Shown one piece after another: positions 1 to 7,759 of a stretch of DNA of 17,791 bases. A program made the translations under genes and the position numbers. Under the pieces are notes generated by a model. The model had not been told where the DNA came from. It searched no databases and saw only the letters and a program-made list of their open reading frames with translations. How positions within the stretch are numbered: position 1 is the first letter of the stretch; each line of letters opens with the position of its first letter. The stretch is from Prevotellaceae bacterium UBA3849 (GTDB lineage: Bacteria > Bacteroidota > Bacteroidia > Bacteroidales > Bacteroidaceae). The DNA lies in the NCBI GenBank assembly GCA_002392645.1, contig DGHL01000115.1, forward strand, positions 211-18,001, in the 5' to 3' direction.

Positions 1-725
1 AGTTCCGCGAGGCGCAGAAGGAGGCCATGAACCTTGCACGCATAGGCAACCGCTACATCACCGAGTGCGAGCCATGGAAGATATGGAAGACAGACCCGGA
101 GCGCGTCAAGACCATCCTCTTCGTATGCCTGCAACTGACAGCTAACCTCGCCATAGCCTTCGAGCCATTCCTGCCATTCTCTTCAAAGAGACTGCGCGAG
201 ATGCTCAACCTGCCAACATTTGAGTGGGAACAGCTCGGCAGCATGGACATTCTCAAGGCTGACCACCAGTTGGCTGAACCAGCACTGCTGTTTGAAAAGA
301 TTGAAGACAGTGTTATCGATGCACAACTGCAGAAACTGGAGGATGCCAAGAAAGCCAACGAGGCAGCCAACTACAAGCCAGAGCCAATAAAGGAGAACGT
401 AGATTTCGAGACCTTCGAAAAGCTCGACATCCGCGTAGGTCTCGTAACCTCATGCGAAAAGGTGAAGAAGTCAAAGAAACTGCTCAAGTTCCACATTGAC
501 GACGGTACGCCTGACGGCCGCACCATCCTCAGCGGCATCGCTGCATACTACGAAGACCCACAGGTATTGGTAGGCAAACAGGTATTGTTCGTTGCCAACT
601 TCGCAGCCCGCAAGATGATGGGCGAAGAAAGCCAGGGCATGATTCTCTCTGCCGTAAACTATGACGGCACGCTGAGCGTCACCACTACCTCTACCGACGT
701 GAAGCCAGGCAGTCAGGTTGGATAA
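1..725 (+). CDS. metG: Methionyl-tRNA synthetase, C-terminal part (5' truncated by window)
   Basis: This enzyme charges tRNA-Met with methionine in the cytoplasm. Only about the last 240 residues are present. The reading frame is open from base 3 and enters from outside, so the true start lies upstream of the window. The visible part begins in the helical anticodon-binding domain (FREAQKEAMNLARIGNRYI, then EPWKIWKTD and FEPFLPFSSKRL, all typical of bacterial MetRS). A charged linker leads to a C-terminal EMAP-II/Trbp111-like OB-fold that starts at FETFEKLDIRVGLV and contains ANFAARKMMGEESQGMILSA. In MetG this module helps dimerisation and non-specific tRNA binding. The class I catalytic motifs HIGH and KMSKS are not in view. 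The gene ends in TAA and is followed by a strong hairpin. Identification is firm from the domain order and wording. Confidence 0.96.
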   Translation, partial: FREAQKEAMNLARIGNRYITECEPWKIWKTDPERVKTILFVCLQLTANLAIAFEPFLPFSSKRLREMLNLPTFEWEQLGSMDILKADHQLAEPALLFEKIEDSVIDAQLQKLEDAKKANEAANYKPEPIKENVDFETFEKLDIRVGLVTSCEKVKKSKKLLKFHIDDGTPDGRTILSGIAAYYEDPQVLVGKQVLFVANFAARKMMGEESQGMILSAVNYDGTLSVTTTSTDVKPGSQVG

Positions 726-745
726 CCACAGAACACAGAAACTGA

Positions 746-813
746 CATATACTTAGCAAAGCATAAACGGCGATTTCAACAGATTTGTTGAAATCGCCGT
801 TTATCAGTATATG
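746..813. terminator. Bidirectional hairpin terminator between metG and the repeat-protein gene
   Basis: A perfect 18-bp inverted repeat, ATAAACGGCGATTTCAAC at 763-780 and its exact complement at 787-804, encloses a 6-base loop. A second outer 8-bp pair, CATATACT at 746-753 and AGTATATG at 806-813, can close further out. It lies between convergent genes (metG on plus, repeat protein on minus), so it probably ends transcription from both sides. There is no clear T-run on either side, so Rho-independent action is inferred from strength and position. Confidence 0.8.
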
Positions 814-828
814 CGCGACGTTATCCGC

Positions 829-1233
829 CTACAGTCTGAAGAACTCGTAGAAATAAACCACTGCCACCTTGCGGATGTCAGTCATATTCTCCACCCTGCC
901 TATGGTGGAACCATTCATGCGCACATCGCCGTTAGAATCAATCCTGCCTATGGTAGAGCCATTCTTACGCACATCGCCATTAGATTCCACCCTGCCTATG
1001 GTGGAACCATTCTTGCGGATATCACCGTTAGACTCTATCCTACCTACGGTAGAACCACCCACGCGGATGTCACCGTTAGACTCTATCTTGCCTACAGTGG
1101 TACCGCTGATGCGCACCGTACCGTCGCTCTGAATCTCACCTACGGTAGAACCGCCCTTGCGCAGCGTCATAGTCTGTGCCATTGCCACTACCGTCATTGC
1201 CATAACAAATAATGTCAAAAACAGTCTTTTCAT
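829..1233 (-). CDS. Exported small protein of six 16-residue repeats
   Basis: This is a 134-residue protein. It starts with a clear Sec signal peptide (MKRLFLTLFVMAMTVVAMAQ, likely cut near residue 19). Residues 25-120 are six tandem 16-residue units with pattern R-x-x-G-[ST]-T-[VI]-G-x-[IV]-[EDQ]-S-[ND]-G-[DT]-[VI], and a hydrophobic tail ends in YFYEFFRL. Each unit would make a short two-strand hairpin around GST(V/I)G and SNGD, suggesting a closed or propeller-like all-beta fold. I recall Bacteroidales proteins labelled '5-fold beta-flower' with similar wording, but that match is from memory. An AAGGGA sits a few bases before the ATG. The gene is last in a minus-strand operon, 53 bases after the phytase-like gene, and ends at the shared hairpin. 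Function is unknown; the context suggests a periplasmic or surface role beside two phosphatases. Confidence 0.85.
   Translation of the reverse strand: MKRLFLTLFVMAMTVVAMAQTMTLRKGGSTVGEIQSDGTVRISGTTVGKIESNGDIRVGGSTVGRIESNGDIRKNGSTIGRVESNGDVRKNGSTIGRIDSNGDVRMNGSTIGRVENMTDIRKVAVVYFYEFFRL
874..1161 (-). repeat. Six in-frame 48-base tandem repeats inside the exported repeat protein
   Basis: Six consecutive 48-base units encode the 16-residue repeats. The middle units are very alike at DNA level (for example the sequence encoding GRIESNGDI recurs), while the first and last have drifted. Such an array can gain or lose units by slippage without breaking the frame. The opposite strand also reads open across the array, which yields a spurious plus-strand frame. 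Confidence 0.85.
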
Positions 1234-1286
1234 ATTTCCCTTACTTTTATATCGTTAAACATCATATATAACATATCGTCATACCG

Positions 1287-2357
1287 TTATCTGCCAAACT
1301 TCTGTCGTTTCCACTCTGACCATGATACCGAGTAGCCATTCTGCTTGTTGTCCTGCACGTATGCATAGAGCAATGGTACAAGGTAGCTAGTCTCCGCGAA
1401 GAGGCTCACACGCCACTTCTGCTCGCCCTTGCGCTGGCCCTGATAGTACAGGCTGGTGCCGCCAAGCTGAGTCTGACGATACAGTATGTCCTTCATTGGC
1501 AGGTCTGGATTGCGCAGCATGTCGAAGAAAGACATCCAAAGCGTAGTTCTGCCACGTCCTGCCTGACAGTGCATGTGAACCCACGCACGCTCTGGCAGAG
1601 AACGGTATATATCAAGGAACTGGTCTATCACGTAGTCGCATGGGAATACGTGGTCGAGCGCAGCTAGTCGCAGATAGCGCAAGCCGTAGTGCTCCACCAT
1701 TTCCTTCTCCGTCCATGCGCTGTCAACGCTTACTTTAATATATTGTGCATTAGACATGATGTAGTTGTTTGAACTGCTTATCTTGCCTGCTACTATGGTC
1801 TTGCCCCTGAGAGAGTGGAACAGCGAATCCTCCTCGTGCATGATATCCTCGCGTCGTCTTCCTATGTTCGACCAGTTTATGTAGCCATACCATGACACAT
1901 GGTTGCCATTGACATATCCATGAGTCTCTTGGCGAAGGTCAAGGATGTATATAGGCATATCGCCGGCATGCTCCTTAAGCCATGGCAGCACCACCTGCAT
2001 TTCCTTGTCTGACAGGCGTGAACTGCCAGAGAGATACATCTTGTCCATGCCCTTGCGCGTCGGCACATAGTTAGTATCCGGCAACTCACTCTTTGCACCT
2101 GTATTACGGAATGGACCACCCGTCCAGCGAAAAGCAAATATGTCGTCAACACTCTTTACATCCTTGTTTGGTGCTTCCATACGCCACTCCGCAGCCTCGT
2201 AGCCCTTGCGGCTTACGTCGTCAAGGTTCTCGCGCTCGTTGGCTTTGTTGATAAACTTGTAAATAGTAGATGAAAACTCCGTTTGCGCCTGTGCCATTCC
2301 CTGCACGGCCGCCAGCAGCGTAGTGACCACTGCCGTCTTTAAAATCTTGCTAGTCAT
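1287..2357 (-). CDS. Exported PTP-like phytase (inositol polyphosphate phosphatase)
   Basis: This 356-residue protein is a predicted cysteine phosphatase that removes phosphate from phytate or other inositol phosphates. It has a signal peptide with likely cleavage in MAQA|QTEF near residue 24. The PTP loop HCQAGRGRT places the nucleophile at C264 and the phosphate-binding arginine at R270. A likely general acid is D235 in the segment LDHVFP. The D-to-C spacing of 29 equals that of the Selenomonas ruminantium PTP-like phytase as I remember it (D223/C252). The upstream segment LDLRQETHGYVNG (140-151) also matches that family. Classical tyrosine phosphatases lack this N-terminal segment and are usually cytoplasmic. 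The gene starts 14 bases after the nucleotidase stop, so the two are almost certainly cotranscribed. The exact substrate is inferred; a protein-phosphatase role cannot be excluded. Confidence 0.85.
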   Translation of the reverse strand: MTSKILKTAVVTTLLAAVQGMAQAQTEFSSTIYKFINKANERENLDDVSRKGYEAAEWRMEAPNKDVKSVDDIFAFRWTGGPFRNTGAKSELPDTNYVPTRKGMDKMYLSGSSRLSDKEMQVVLPWLKEHAGDMPIYILDLRQETHGYVNGNHVSWYGYINWSNIGRRREDIMHEEDSLFHSLRGKTIVAGKISSSNNYIMSNAQYIKVSVDSAWTEKEMVEHYGLRYLRLAALDHVFPCDYVIDQFLDIYRSLPERAWVHMHCQAGRGRTTLWMSFFDMLRNPDLPMKDILYRQTQLGGTSLYYQGQRKGEQKWRVSLFAETSYLVPLLYAYVQDNKQNGYSVSWSEWKRQKFGR

Positions 2358-2371
2358 ATCAGTCAGTTTTT

Positions 2372-3886
2372 TTATTTTCTTGTCGTTCCGTTAAACTCAT
2401 GCTCCAGGTATTCCGCCAGCACGTCACGCGTCAGCTTCGTGCTGCTCTTTATCAGACGGCAGTCTTTCAGAGTGCCGTAGAATCCACCGTTACTATAATA
2501 GTCGCTCACTCCCACCGTATAACACCTGCCGGGTTCTATCGCTGTGTAGCGTCCCGTCTTGCCATCTTCCACCTCTACGCCCGTAACGTCGTGTGTCACA
2601 GTGTCAAGCACATAGCGCATACCTGCAACATGAGGGAATGAGCCATCTGCCTTAGGGTAGTTCGCCGTACACTTGCGCAGCATACCGAGTATCTGCTCGC
2701 CCGTAGCCTCTATCAGGCATATATGGTTGTCAAATGGCTGCACGGATATCACGTTGCCATAGTTGATGTCACCAGCCGGCAGACCGTTGCGCAGGCTGCC
2801 ACCGTTCACCAAACCTATTTCTGCTCCTGTCGCAGTCCTGTAGGCTGACGCTACCACGGAACCTATAGCAGCCTGCTCACGGCGCACTATCCATACACCG
2901 TCGTCAGTCTTCACCGGCATAGTTGTTGCCAACGTCGCTATATGGCGCGACGACACCTTGTCGATAAGAGCCTTCACGCTGTCTGTAACCGCTGCCACAC
3001 GCTCATCCACGTATGATATGCTACCCAGTGGTATCAGTTCTGTCATTATACGTCCGTCTGCCGTTATGATCAGCTTTCCCACGTTAGCAAACTCGGTACC
3101 TGTCTGTGTCAGCGGCACCTTGTGCCCACTATCGTTCGCTACTTCATCGCGTACTATCTGTGCATGCGTATGTCCGTCGAGCACCACGTCAATGCCGTGG
3201 GTGGCCTCCACGAGTCCGTGCGACCATATACCGGTGGAGCGTATCTCCTCACCGAGGTGCGACAGTACCACTACGTAGTCTGCTCCGCTTTTGCGCGCCG
3301 CATCCGCCGCGTCCTGCACCAGCCTATAGGTATCTGCCGGGCGCAGGTCATAAATGCGATGCCCTTCGGCATCCACGAAGGCGTATGCCTCCGAGCGCAT
3401 AGTTTCAGGTGTGGTGACACCTACGAAAGCTATCTTCCTGCCGGCGAAACATTTCATCACGTATGGCTGATATACTGCATTCTCTGCACCCGTCTTGAAG
3501 AAGTTCACCGATGTAACCGGCTTCTGCAATTCATTCAGCAGTTCCATCATGCGCGGCACTCCATAGTCAAATTCATGGTTGCCCAATGTCAGTGCATCGT
3601 AGCTCATCACGCGCATTATATCGGTAACGTATTTTCCTTGCGACAACGCACCTGCCAGTGCTCCCTGCAGGAAGTCACCGCAACTTACCATTGCCACGTC
3701 GCATGTGTCAGCCTGCCTGATGGCGTTATACAGTCCCTGCATGTTTTTATAGCCATCTATGGCGCAGTGCACATCGTTTTCATACAGTATAACGATACTG
3801 CGTGCCCCTGCTCCCTTGTCATTGCAGTGTGCTTTGGTAACCAAAGCCAGCAACAACATCGTTACGGCCACGAGAATCCTTGTCAT
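2372..3886 (-). CDS. Exported 5'-nucleotidase / UshA-type metallophosphoesterase
   Basis: This 504-residue protein probably releases phosphate from nucleotides or related phosphate esters in the periplasm. It has a hydrophobic signal peptide (residues 1 to about 21). The C21 there is not in a convincing lipobox. The N-terminal calcineurin-like domain carries all the metal-binding motifs: D38-x-H40 in YENDVH, GD at 70-71, GNHE at 102-105, H210 in VVLSH, and GHTH at 238-241. The C-terminal 5'-nucleotidase domain (about 330-500) holds NGGSLRNGLPAGDINYGNV and SVQPFDN, the nucleotide-site region of UshA/CpdB enzymes. The gene is first of a three-gene operon with the phytase-like and repeat-protein genes, and has its own promoter about 110 bases upstream. 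Nucleotidase, 2',3'-cyclic phosphodiesterase and UDP-sugar hydrolase are all possible within the family, so no symbol is given. Confidence 0.9.
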   Translation of the reverse strand: MTRILVAVTMLLLALVTKAHCNDKGAGARSIVILYENDVHCAIDGYKNMQGLYNAIRQADTCDVAMVSCGDFLQGALAGALSQGKYVTDIMRVMSYDALTLGNHEFDYGVPRMMELLNELQKPVTSVNFFKTGAENAVYQPYVMKCFAGRKIAFVGVTTPETMRSEAYAFVDAEGHRIYDLRPADTYRLVQDAADAARKSGADYVVVLSHLGEEIRSTGIWSHGLVEATHGIDVVLDGHTHAQIVRDEVANDSGHKVPLTQTGTEFANVGKLIITADGRIMTELIPLGSISYVDERVAAVTDSVKALIDKVSSRHIATLATTMPVKTDDGVWIVRREQAAIGSVVASAYRTATGAEIGLVNGGSLRNGLPAGDINYGNVISVQPFDNHICLIEATGEQILGMLRKCTANYPKADGSFPHVAGMRYVLDTVTHDVTGVEVEDGKTGRYTAIEPGRCYTVGVSDYYSNGGFYGTLKDCRLIKSSTKLTRDVLAEYLEHEFNGTTRK

Positions 3887-3938
3887 ATTATAATTATGTA
3901 TCTATTGTTTGAGTTATGGTATATAAAAGTGCTGAAGA

Positions 3939-3957
3939 TGCATCGTCAGGTGATGCA
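3939..3957 (-). other. Small leader hairpin in the nucleotidase operon 5' UTR
   Basis: TGCATC and GATGCA form a perfect 6-bp stem around a 7-base loop, between the predicted transcription start and the nucleotidase ATG. It could affect message stability or translation. It is short enough that chance is possible. Confidence 0.35.
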
Positions 3958-3998
3958 AGGATTATATAGATAATTATGCACACCTACTTATCTGATTG

Positions 3999-4029
3999 CA
4001 AAGTTATGTATTTTTTTCTAATCTACAAA
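3999..4029 (-). promoter_or_regulatory. Bacteroidetes-type promoter for the nucleotidase-phytase operon
   Basis: On the minus strand TTTG (4026-4029), a 19-base spacer and TAACTTTG (3999-4006) match the Bacteroidetes primary-sigma promoter form TTTG-N19-TAnnTTTG. The element and spacer length are identical to the two other promoters in this window. Transcription would start near 3992, giving a leader of about 105 bases before the ATG at 3886. Confidence 0.85.
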
Positions 4030-4576
4030 ATTATTGTGCAAAAATTCTTCTTTACGCCACCTGTTTACCCCTCCTGTTTTTCACCCTTGAATCGTATTTA
4101 ACTTGAGCATTTTTGCCTTCAAAATCACGAAAGTCATTTTCGGTCTGAAAATGCCCCTAAATTTCGATATTGCATAAAGCACTGTGATACAGAGCTATAC
4201 ACGACTTTTACATTTCGCAGCAACTCCTTTGAATTGTAATTCGATAGCTTTTATAACGTAATTCGATAGCTTTTACAGTGTAGAAGCTATCGAATTACAG
4301 CATAAAAAAGCACAAATAGCGAGGCAAAAACTGTTAAATTATAACCAAAGCCTCTGATTTTTATCTCTTTTTTGATGTTTTTATCACCCAAAACCGCTCT
4401 ATTTTGCATTTTCAGGCATGGTTTCATTTGTTCGCAAAAAACGAGATGTCTTCCCAAGTCAAGCGGACTAAAATCTTTGCTTGTCAAGCTGCTGCAACCA
4501 GAAAACAGATGCATCATGCTTGTTACTTTCGAAGGATATGCAGGAAAGATACCGCAATTCTGTGGCCTGTCACCCG
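4030..4576. other. Intergenic region without a convincing gene
   Basis: This AT-rich stretch separates the fbp stop from the nucleotidase promoter. It contains the 22-base repeat cluster at 4236-4298 and short A/T tracts. The rest (4030-4235 and 4300-4576) shows no domain-bearing frame, RNA gene or clear terminator. A 76-codon minus-strand frame overlaps the repeat and is treated as doubtful. Confidence 0.6.
4236..4298. repeat. 22-base repeat cluster (two direct units plus one inverted)
   Basis: Units at 4236-4257 and 4258-4279 share the core GTAATTCGATAGCTTTTA. A third, inverted copy at 4284-4298 (AAGCTATCGAATTAC) pairs perfectly over 15 bp with 4258-4272 across an 11-base loop. The same unit recurs in the same orientation at 15800-15887, so it is a dispersed intergenic repeat and not local slippage alone. 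Confidence 0.85.
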
Positions 4577-6568
4577 CTATTTCACCTCCGTAATGAATCC
4601 ATGTCGGTATGCATAGAGAAGTTCGCGGAGGTCTTCTATCTGCTTCTTGAGTTCCTTGCCGCGGTCAGTATCCTCTACATGCAGGCGATGCCCTGTGGTT
4701 GCAACTATCTGGGTGGACGATTTAATGTCGCGGCCCTCACGTATGGCATCCTCGACGTTGATGAACGGCTCGTGCTGTACGAGTTCAAACTCACGGCTGT
4801 GATATACCAGCGTATAGCCGGCAATGCCAGTCTCCTTGTGATATGGCTCTGCAAAACCACCGTCTATGACCATTAGTTTTCCGTTTGCCTTTATAGGTGA
4901 CTCACCCTTCTTCACATGCACAGGGACATGACCGTTGATTATGTGGCGGTTAGGTCCGGTAACACCGAAGGCATCGAGCACCGTGTCTGCCATACGTTCT
5001 GCAGAATCATCCTGGTCGCGTAGTTTGAAGTACCAGCCCTTTTCCTCCACATGGGTTTCCTTCTCTGCGATGAAATAGCGCTCAAAGGTAGCCATCTTTG
5101 ACTTGTCAAAGAGACATGAATCCTTACCACACCACAGATATAGGAAATAGTCCCTGGCATATTGCTTCTCTTCCTTCGGAGTGTCACTGGCAAAGGCTGA
5201 GCGAACGAGCATGCCGGTACGCTTGAGGAGCAAACGTCCCGAACACTTCACGCCAGGTATTATCTCCACCTCCTTGAGCGAACCGTCGGCATTGAGCGGT
5301 ATGGAGGCATGGAAGAGCAGGTTGTTGTTGTATATGGCATACATACATCCGTGAGTGAGCAACGTGCGTATGTGGCGGCGCAATTTCTCCGACACCTTGA
5401 AGGAGTGGTGGAGTTTCTCCATTAGCTGACGCTCCTCATCGGTAAACTCACTTGGATTGGATGCGTTGACCGTAGGGAATTTATTGTCGAGCAACTTGTA
5501 TTCCTTACCATCTACGCGGCATGTGCCGCCATCATAGTCTATAGTCTCGAGTACACAGCGGTCTTGCATGTTCCAAGACGGATTGCGCTTGAATATCTGA
5601 GCCTCAGCCTTGAACTGCAATATGCTTATTGCCTTGTGCATCATTGCCATGAGGCGTAGGGTCTTTTGGTCGAAGCGGTCTTTGTTCTCTGGATTGAGTA
5701 TTGGTTGGAATGCCTCGCATGGGTCATCGCCGTATGTTTCCATGGCAAAGGTGGCGAGTGGCATGAGGTTGATGCCATAGCCGTCTTCAAGGGTAAGGAG
5801 GTTGGCATATCGCAATGAAAGGCGTATGACGTTGCAGATGCAGGCATCATTGCCGGCACAGGCTCCCATCCAAAGCACGTCGTGGTTGCCCCACTGTATG
5901 TCCCATGAGTGATACTCACTGAGCTTGTCCATTATGATGTGTGCACCAGGACCACGGTCGTACACATCGCCGAGGATATGGAGTTGGTCTATGGCGAGAC
6001 GCTGTATCACGTTGGCAAGTGCAGTGATGAAGTCGTCAGCGCTGTCGGTGGATATTATGGTGTCGATGATGACGTTGACGTATGCCACCTTGTTTGCTTC
6101 TTCCGTACGCGTATGCAGCAGTTCCTCAAGTATGTAACTATACTCTGGGGGCAAAGACTTGCGCACCTTGGAGCGTGTATATTTCGAACTGATGACGCGA
6201 AATACCTTTACGAGCTGGTGCAGGGTCATGCGGTACCACTCGTCGAGGTTTTCCTCCCTTGCCTTTATAAGTTCCAGTTTCTGCTCAGGATAGTATATTA
6301 AAGTGCACAGTTCCTTCTTGGCTGCGCTTGGCATGTACTCTCCGAATATCTCATCTACCTTCTGTGATATACGTCCCGAAGCATTCTTCAGCACGTGCAG
6401 GAAGGCCTCATGCTCGCCATGTATGTCGGCAAGGAAGTGCTCAGTACCCTTCGGAAGGTTGAGTATGGCAGAGAGGTTGATAATCTCCGTTGATGCTGCA
6501 GCTACATTAGGGAATGATTTCGCCAGCAAGCGAAGGTAGTTTATGTCTCTTTCTATGTCGTATTTCAT
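4577..6568 (-). CDS. fbp: Fructose-1,6-bisphosphatase class III
   Basis: This 663-residue cytoplasmic enzyme of gluconeogenesis hydrolyses fructose 1,6-bisphosphate to fructose 6-phosphate. The length and wording match the class III (Firmicutes/Bacteroidetes) family, which has a calcineurin-like metal site and is unrelated to E. coli Fbp. Metal motifs are visible: LADIHGEHE (46-54), GDVYDRG (200-206) and GNHD (227-230). Later segments such as NGHVPVHVKKGESPIKANGK and VIDGGF, near the C-terminus, are also typical of the family. The start MKYDIERDINYLRLLAKSFP matches family N-termini. It lies 33 bases after the upstream glycosyltransferase gene on the same strand and is the last gene of the long minus-strand block. 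No obvious intrinsic terminator follows. Confidence 0.96.
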   Translation of the reverse strand: MKYDIERDINYLRLLAKSFPNVAAASTEIINLSAILNLPKGTEHFLADIHGEHEAFLHVLKNASGRISQKVDEIFGEYMPSAAKKELCTLIYYPEQKLELIKAREENLDEWYRMTLHQLVKVFRVISSKYTRSKVRKSLPPEYSYILEELLHTRTEEANKVAYVNVIIDTIISTDSADDFITALANVIQRLAIDQLHILGDVYDRGPGAHIIMDKLSEYHSWDIQWGNHDVLWMGACAGNDACICNVIRLSLRYANLLTLEDGYGINLMPLATFAMETYGDDPCEAFQPILNPENKDRFDQKTLRLMAMMHKAISILQFKAEAQIFKRNPSWNMQDRCVLETIDYDGGTCRVDGKEYKLLDNKFPTVNASNPSEFTDEERQLMEKLHHSFKVSEKLRRHIRTLLTHGCMYAIYNNNLLFHASIPLNADGSLKEVEIIPGVKCSGRLLLKRTGMLVRSAFASDTPKEEKQYARDYFLYLWCGKDSCLFDKSKMATFERYFIAEKETHVEEKGWYFKLRDQDDSAERMADTVLDAFGVTGPNRHIINGHVPVHVKKGESPIKANGKLMVIDGGFAEPYHKETGIAGYTLVYHSREFELVQHEPFINVEDAIREGRDIKSSTQIVATTGHRLHVEDTDRGKELKKQIEDLRELLYAYRHGFITEVK

Positions 6569-6601
6569 TGTAATAGGTTATGTCATAAACGGGGTGCGGC
6601 A

Positions 6602-7759
6602 TCAGAAGATGTCGAACCCCGCTGGTAGTTTGTAATATTTGCCTAATGTCTTTTGTATCTTCTTAGTGAAGTTCTTCAGACGTTGTCGTTTCAGTTCTCT
6701 CGCTACTATCTCTTCATCGAAGTCTATGTTCCTGAACAGATCGTATATCTCTGTCCATTGTCTCAGGGTAAGGCGCTTGCGCCCTATCTTACTTGCCTTG
6801 CCGAGCAGGGTGACCGCTATATTCTCGTTGACATATTCTGCAGGTATCCTGCTTTTCTTCAGTTGTGTCTCGACATCCTTAAGCTGTCCGCGTTTCTTCG
6901 CTTTCTTGTTCACATAGCGCGGCACGGCATCTTCCTTGAACACCGGAGGTATCTGCACCTGCTGCTTCTGTGCGCCTTCAACGAACAGAGGCATCGCATC
7001 CTCATCGTATGCATACAGGTACATACGACGGAAGGACACTCCATGCGGAACGGTCACCTGAAGGTCGGGCTCGTCCTTTGTGACGGCTGCACGTACCATG
7101 TCGCGTACAAGCTGACGTTCCTCTTTCGTCAAGTAATTGAGGTATGATGAGTCGAGCGCCTTGCGGTATGCCGCCATCAAGGCATCTGCCAACGGTTCCT
7201 GGACGGGATTGTCTTTCTGTACCTGTGGCATTACCTCTACGCGTTTCTTCAGTCGCAGGTTCTTGATATCGTCACTCTCCGCATTGCCCATGGCTATGAC
7301 GGAAGTACTGTTGCGCACCATCCACATCTGATAAAGCAGAATACGCGGCAGTTTGCTTTTCCAGAACGCCGTATTGAGTGATGCTGAAGACAAGCCGCCA
7401 TGAGGCGACACGATAGTGACGAGGTGGCGCTTGCGCGCCTTACGTTCTACAACGGAAGCAAGGTAATCCCAAGAGCCATGCACATGCACAAGGTCGGGCT
7501 GCACTTGTTTCAGCACATGCTTTACCTTGCCACCTATAGTGAGGTAGCTGAAAGGGTTACGATGCACAGGACGCGGCACCACATGCACCTCTATGCCATA
7601 CTGCTCACGCAGCATTTCTACATAGTCGACCGCAAGGGGCGTGGCGGTAAGCAGATGGTTTTCCACCACCTTGGAGGTGGAGGCGAGCATTGCCTTTACC
7701 GCCAGCACGGCGTCACTGCCGGCTACCGTAAAATCACGTATGTAATGTAATACCCTCAT
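6602..7759 (-). CDS. GT-B-like glycosyltransferase with an unusual C-terminal half
   Basis: This is a 385-residue soluble protein. Residues 1-180 read like the N-terminal acceptor-binding domain of GT4-type glycosyltransferases: VLHYIRDFTVAGSD, then PDLVHVHGSWDYLASVVERKA (88-108), VSPHGGL (118-123), and a segment ending in VIAMGNAESDDIKNL and VEVMPQ. After residue 180 the expected nucleotide-sugar Rossmann domain with its G-G and E-x7-E motifs is not recognisable. Instead there is a charged, helical-looking region with many K/R residues, including VNKKAKKRGQLKDVETQLKK and KNFTKKIQKTLGKYYKLPAG. The gene starts directly after the GT2 stop, so the two are cotranscribed and perhaps act on the same glycan. 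The donor and acceptor are unknown. It may be a degenerate or non-catalytic family member. Confidence 0.75.
   Translation of the reverse strand: MRVLHYIRDFTVAGSDAVLAVKAMLASTSKVVENHLLTATPLAVDYVEMLREQYGIEVHVVPRPVHRNPFSYLTIGGKVKHVLKQVQPDLVHVHGSWDYLASVVERKARKRHLVTIVSPHGGLSSASLNTAFWKSKLPRILLYQMWMVRNSTSVIAMGNAESDDIKNLRLKKRVEVMPQVQKDNPVQEPLADALMAAYRKALDSSYLNYLTKEERQLVRDMVRAAVTKDEPDLQVTVPHGVSFRRMYLYAYDEDAMPLFVEGAQKQQVQIPPVFKEDAVPRYVNKKAKKRGQLKDVETQLKKSRIPAEYVNENIAVTLLGKASKIGRKRLTLRQWTEIYDLFRNIDFDEEIVARELKRQRLKNFTKKIQKTLGKYYKLPAGFDIF

Noticed and set aside
811..1212. 133-codon plus-strand frame with repeats
   Set aside because: It is the opposite-strand reading of the tandem repeats in the exported minus-strand protein. 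It has no signal peptide or family wording, and the minus frame has both a signal peptide and regular repeats.
3122..3973. 283-codon plus-strand frame opposite the nucleotidase
   Set aside because: It is antisense to a gene with complete metallophosphatase motifs and shows no domain of its own. It runs across the operon leader.
4236..4298. Intrinsic terminator for fbp
   Set aside because: The 15-bp stem is strong, but no T-run follows on the minus strand, it lies nearly 300 bases past the fbp stop, and it belongs to a dispersed repeat family.
4287..4517. 76-codon minus-strand frame (MMHLFSGCSSLTSKDF...) after fbp
   Set aside because: It has no recognisable domain, lies in low-complexity intergenic DNA, and its stop codon falls inside the 22-base repeat hairpin. 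It could be a repeat-associated junk frame; a genome-wide search for the same frame would settle it.
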